A stretch of DNA of 64,000 nucleotides from Planctomycetaceae bacterium (GTDB lineage Bacteria; Planctomycetota; Planctomycetia; Pirellulales; Pirellulaceae), in the NCBI GenBank assembly GCA_020638995.1, contig JACKHM010000004.1, forward strand, positions 558,001 through 622,000, read 5' to 3'. Made by a program: the position numbers and the translations under genes. Shown piece after piece: positions 61,417-64,000 of the stretch (the first letter of the stretch is position 1; each line of letters begins with the position of its first letter). The notes under the pieces are model-generated. The model saw only the letters and a list, made by a program, of their open reading frames with translations. It searched no databases and was not told the origin of the DNA.

Positions 61417-63882
61417 ATGCCAAGTCGCTGTTCGCTCCAGTGGCTCGTCGCTCTTGTTTTGGGTCTGGTCGCCGTTCCGGCTTTTGCTGCTTCGCCCCGC
61501 CTTACTCGTATTACCCCCTGCGGAATTCAGCGTGGCGCAGAACATGTTGTGACCTTCAGTGGCAGCAACTTGGGGGACGCTCAAGAGATCTTCTTCTACC
61601 ACCCGGGTTTTGAGGTGACCGCAGTCGAGGGGAGCGGCAATAGTTGCAAGGCGACGATAAAGGTGTCACCTGATTGTCGATTGGGCGAGCATGTCGCACA
61701 GGTGCGAACCGCAACTGGTATTTCCGACTTTCGAGTGTTCTACGTTGGCAATTTGCCTGCAGTAGATGAAAAAGAGCCGAATACGGACTTTGCGGCGCCG
61801 CAGGCCATAGACATGAATGTTACGGTTGAAGGCGTCGTGCAGAGCGAAGACGTCGATTACTACGTCGTCGAGGCCAAAAAGGGTGAACGTATCTCAGCCG
61901 AGGTCGAAGGTATGCGGCTTGGGATTACCATGTTTGATCCCTATGTCGCGATTCTGGATGAGAAACGCTTTGAGCTTGCTGCGAGCGACGACACTCCGTT
62001 GCTTGGGCAGGATTGTGCGGCTTCTGTAGTCGCTCCGGAAGATGGGAAGTACTACGTAGAAGTACGCGAGAGTGCTTACGGCGGAAATGGAAACTGTCGC
62101 TACCGATTACATGTCGGCAACTTTCCTCGGCCACTTGCCGTGTATCCAGCGGGTGGCCAGTTGGGTCAGGAGGTCGAAGTCAAGTTTCTCGGCGATCCAA
62201 CCGGCGAAAAGCTGACAAAGGTGAAGTTACCTGCTGAGAATGAGTTGGATTTCGGCCTTTTTGCGAGCGATGAGTTTGGAATTGCCCCTTCGGCAACGCC
62301 GTTTCGGCTATTCGAGCACGGCAATGCGTTCGAGCAAGAACCAAATAATGGAATCGCAGAAGCGACAGTGGTTGAGTTGCCTTTGGCTTTCAATGGGATT
62401 CTCGAAACAGAGGGGGACGTTGATTGCTTTAAGTTCGCGGCTAAGAAGGGGCAGGTGTTTGAAGTCGAGTGCTACGGACGTCGGATCCGTTCGGCGATTG
62501 ACCCGGTGATGAACTTGTATCAGGCAGATGGCAAGAGCATCGCGGGTAACGATGACTCGCGCGGCCCGGACAGTTACATCCGCTTCAATGTTCCGGCGGA
62601 CGGTGAGTATGTTGTGCGAGTCACCGACCATCTGGGCCGCGGCGGATCGGATTTTGTCTATCGGATTGAGTTTCAGCCGGTCAAGCCAGACTTGGCGTTG
62701 GGGATTCCGCGGGTGGAACGCTACGGTCAATACCGTCAAACGATTTACGTAGCGCAAGGCAACAAAGTTGCTACCATTATGAACGCAACACGCACGAATT
62801 TCGGTGGCGACTTGGTTGTTGAAGGGGGTGAATTGCCGCAAGGCGTCACAATGCAGGCGGAAGCCATGCCCTCGAATATGAACGTCATGCCAGTCTTGTT
62901 TGAAGCGGCAGCAGATGCGCCCCTGTCTGGCAAGCTTGTTGATTTTCGGGCCAAGCACGCCGACCCCAATCAAAACATCAGCGGCGGCTTCTTCAATAGA
63001 GCCGACTTTGTGATTTCAGCGCCGGGTCAGTCGCGATACAGTGGTCGCGATGTGAATAAGCTGGCGGTTGCAGTCGTCGAGAAGTTGCCGTTTACGTTGG
63101 AGATTGTCGAGCCCAAGGTTCCAATCGTTCGGAACGGTGTCATGCAACTAAAAGTCGTTGCTCACCGTGCAGAGGATTTCAAGGCGGCGATCAATGTGCA
63201 ATTTCCCTTCCGCCCGCCGGGACTTGGGACAACCAGTTCAGTGAACATTCCGGAGGGCCAATCCGAGGTTCTCTACCCGCTAAATGCCAACGGCGGTGCG
63301 CAGGTTAAGGAATGGAAGGTTTTCGCCCTTGGTTCGGCCAATGTTGGCGGTAACGCTTGGGTTTCGTCGCAACTGGCGACGTTGCGAATTGCCGAGCCGT
63401 ATGTTGTCGCTGAGTTGCAGCGGTCTTCCTGCGAGCAGGGCCAGGATCTTCAGGTGTATTGCAAGCTCAATGTAAATACGCCCTTTGAGGGCACTGCCAA
63501 GGCGGAGTTAATTGGACTTCCAAACAAGGTCACGAGTGTTCCCCTGGAGTTTAATAAGGACACGAAAGAGTTGACGTTTCCAGTAACCACCGACGCTTCG
63601 AGCCCGGCTGGAAAGCACAAGAGTGTTTTGTGTCGGGTTACCATCCCTGAGAATGGTGAGGAAATCGTTAGCACTGCAGGGACGGTGGAGATTCAGATTG
63701 ACAAGCCGTTGCCTGCCCCAGCAAAACCCGCTCCAAAGCCTGAGCCGGCAGCGGCTGCGGCAAAGCCCGAGCAACCGAAGCCAGCGGCCCCCGCGGCGAA
63801 GCCTTTAAGCCGGTTAGAGAAGCTTCGACTCGCCGCCGAAGAGCGGAAGAAGGCTAAGGCGGCCGGACAAGATGGCGGCTAA
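61417..63882 (+). CDS. exported PPC (pre-peptidase C-terminal) domain protein
   Basis: About 821 residues. The ATG at 61417 has CGGGAG 6 bases ahead and begins a signal peptide ending near FAAS. An IPT/TIG-like domain (about 27-110) leads to two PPC-like beta-sandwich repeats, each with the EPN-x-x-x-A marker (EKEPNTDFAAPQ at about 119; EQEPNNGIAEAT at about 305) and a D-x-D-x-Y/F element (DVDYYVVEAKKGE; DVDCFKFAAKKGQ). Further beta-rich regions follow. The end is a low-complexity Ala/Pro/Lys tail and a basic helix. It is probably a surface-bound or periplasmic structural/binding protein with no peptidase domain. Next gene starts 86 bases downstream. Confidence 0.87.
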   Translation: MPSRCSLQWLVALVLGLVAVPAFAASPRLTRITPCGIQRGAEHVVTFSGSNLGDAQEIFFYHPGFEVTAVEGSGNSCKATIKVSPDCRLGEHVAQVRTATGISDFRVFYVGNLPAVDEKEPNTDFAAPQAIDMNVTVEGVVQSEDVDYYVVEAKKGERISAEVEGMRLGITMFDPYVAILDEKRFELAASDDTPLLGQDCAASVVAPEDGKYYVEVRESAYGGNGNCRYRLHVGNFPRPLAVYPAGGQLGQEVEVKFLGDPTGEKLTKVKLPAENELDFGLFASDEFGIAPSATPFRLFEHGNAFEQEPNNGIAEATVVELPLAFNGILETEGDVDCFKFAAKKGQVFEVECYGRRIRSAIDPVMNLYQADGKSIAGNDDSRGPDSYIRFNVPADGEYVVRVTDHLGRGGSDFVYRIEFQPVKPDLALGIPRVERYGQYRQTIYVAQGNKVATIMNATRTNFGGDLVVEGGELPQGVTMQAEAMPSNMNVMPVLFEAAADAPLSGKLVDFRAKHADPNQNISGGFFNRADFVISAPGQSRYSGRDVNKLAVAVVEKLPFTLEIVEPKVPIVRNGVMQLKVVAHRAEDFKAAINVQFPFRPPGLGTTSSVNIPEGQSEVLYPLNANGGAQVKEWKVFALGSANVGGNAWVSSQLATLRIAEPYVVAELQRSSCEQGQDLQVYCKLNVNTPFEGTAKAELIGLPNKVTSVPLEFNKDTKELTFPVTTDASSPAGKHKSVLCRVTIPENGEEIVSTAGTVEIQIDKPLPAPAKPAPKPEPAAAAAKPEQPKPAAPAAKPLSRLEKLRLAAEERKKAKAAGQDGG

Positions 63883-63968
63883 TTGTTCACGCTCTCGCCA
63901 CAAACGATGTAATGACATTTGGCATGAATGCACGAACGACGTGCGTTAGGAAGAAAAGGACGTTTGAC

Positions 63969-64000
63969 ATGCGATATCGGTTAACAAGCTTCATCGCGGT
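63969..64000 (+). CDS. start of a further gene, cut by the window edge
   Basis: ATG at 63969 with AAAAGGA about 11 bases ahead and reading MRYRLTSFIA, the opening of a signal-peptide-like sequence. Only about ten codons are in the window. A DUF1549/DUF1553 or another exported protein would fit the neighbourhood, but this cannot be judged. Confidence 0.45.
   Translation, partial: MRYRLTSFIA

Noticed and set aside
1..64000. CRISPR arrays, rRNA, tRNA and insertion sequences
   Set aside because: No regularly spaced repeats of that kind, no tRNA-like T-arm/cloverleaf sequences in the gaps, and no transposase genes were seen.

Overview
The window is a stretch of about 54-56% GC (estimated by eye) from a planctomycete chromosome, most likely a Pirellulales-type bacterium. 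The evidence is gene content: four DUF1501 proteins, two DUF1549/DUF1553 cytochrome proteins, two overlapping ECF sigma-Ser/Thr kinase pairs, CHAT proteins, a formylglycine-type sulfatase, a PmoA/DUF6807 protein, and many secreted or membrane proteins of unknown role. I see no rRNA, tRNA, CRISPR array or insertion sequence.

Region by region. 1-12.4 kb (leftward): two DUF1549/DUF1553-DUF1501 pairs. Between and beside them lie a RCK-gated potassium channel, an M20 amidohydrolase and a small membrane protein. 12.6-15.2 kb (leftward): a CvpA-like membrane protein behind a GspE/PilB-type ATPase with an unusual membrane-anchored N-terminus. 15.4-20.1 kb (rightward): four tightly packed genes that look like the poorly understood E. 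coli ynbABC lipid-modification genes plus an extra methyltransferase. Three direct repeats lie upstream. 20.1-26.5 kb: an NTF2-like protein, an AhpD-like protein, a response regulator with a degenerate receiver, and divergent from it an ECF sigma-kinase pair, then a DUF1573 protein. 26.5-30 kb: a transglutaminase-elicitor-like protein and an orphan DUF1501 protein.

30-42.5 kb is the most striking part. Two paralogous CHAT protease-like proteins flank an IPT-like secreted protein, an ECF sigma factor, a zinc-motif/kinase/WD40 protein and a secreted CsgG-like protein. I read this as one signalling/effector locus; that is inference.

43-47.6 kb (leftward): thrS-infC, followed by an ABC-2 transporter pair where rpmI-rplT often lie. 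47.9-50.1 kb: a receiver-PAS-histidine kinase and a FixJ-type regulator, bracketed by two leftward-facing intrinsic terminators. 50.5-58.8 kb: a sulfatase, a large zinc-ribbon/WD40-like membrane protein, a UDP-glucuronate decarboxylase-like epimerase, an exported unknown and a PmoA-like protein. 59-59.7 kb: a small conserved-looking protein and csrA with a strong terminator. 60-64 kb: a DUF1501 protein, a PPC-domain exported protein, and the first codons of a further gene.

Starts were chosen by Shine-Dalgarno spacing, signal-peptide position and domain boundary. Several genes seem to use GTG or TTG. Family assignments are by eye from motifs and were not checked against a database.
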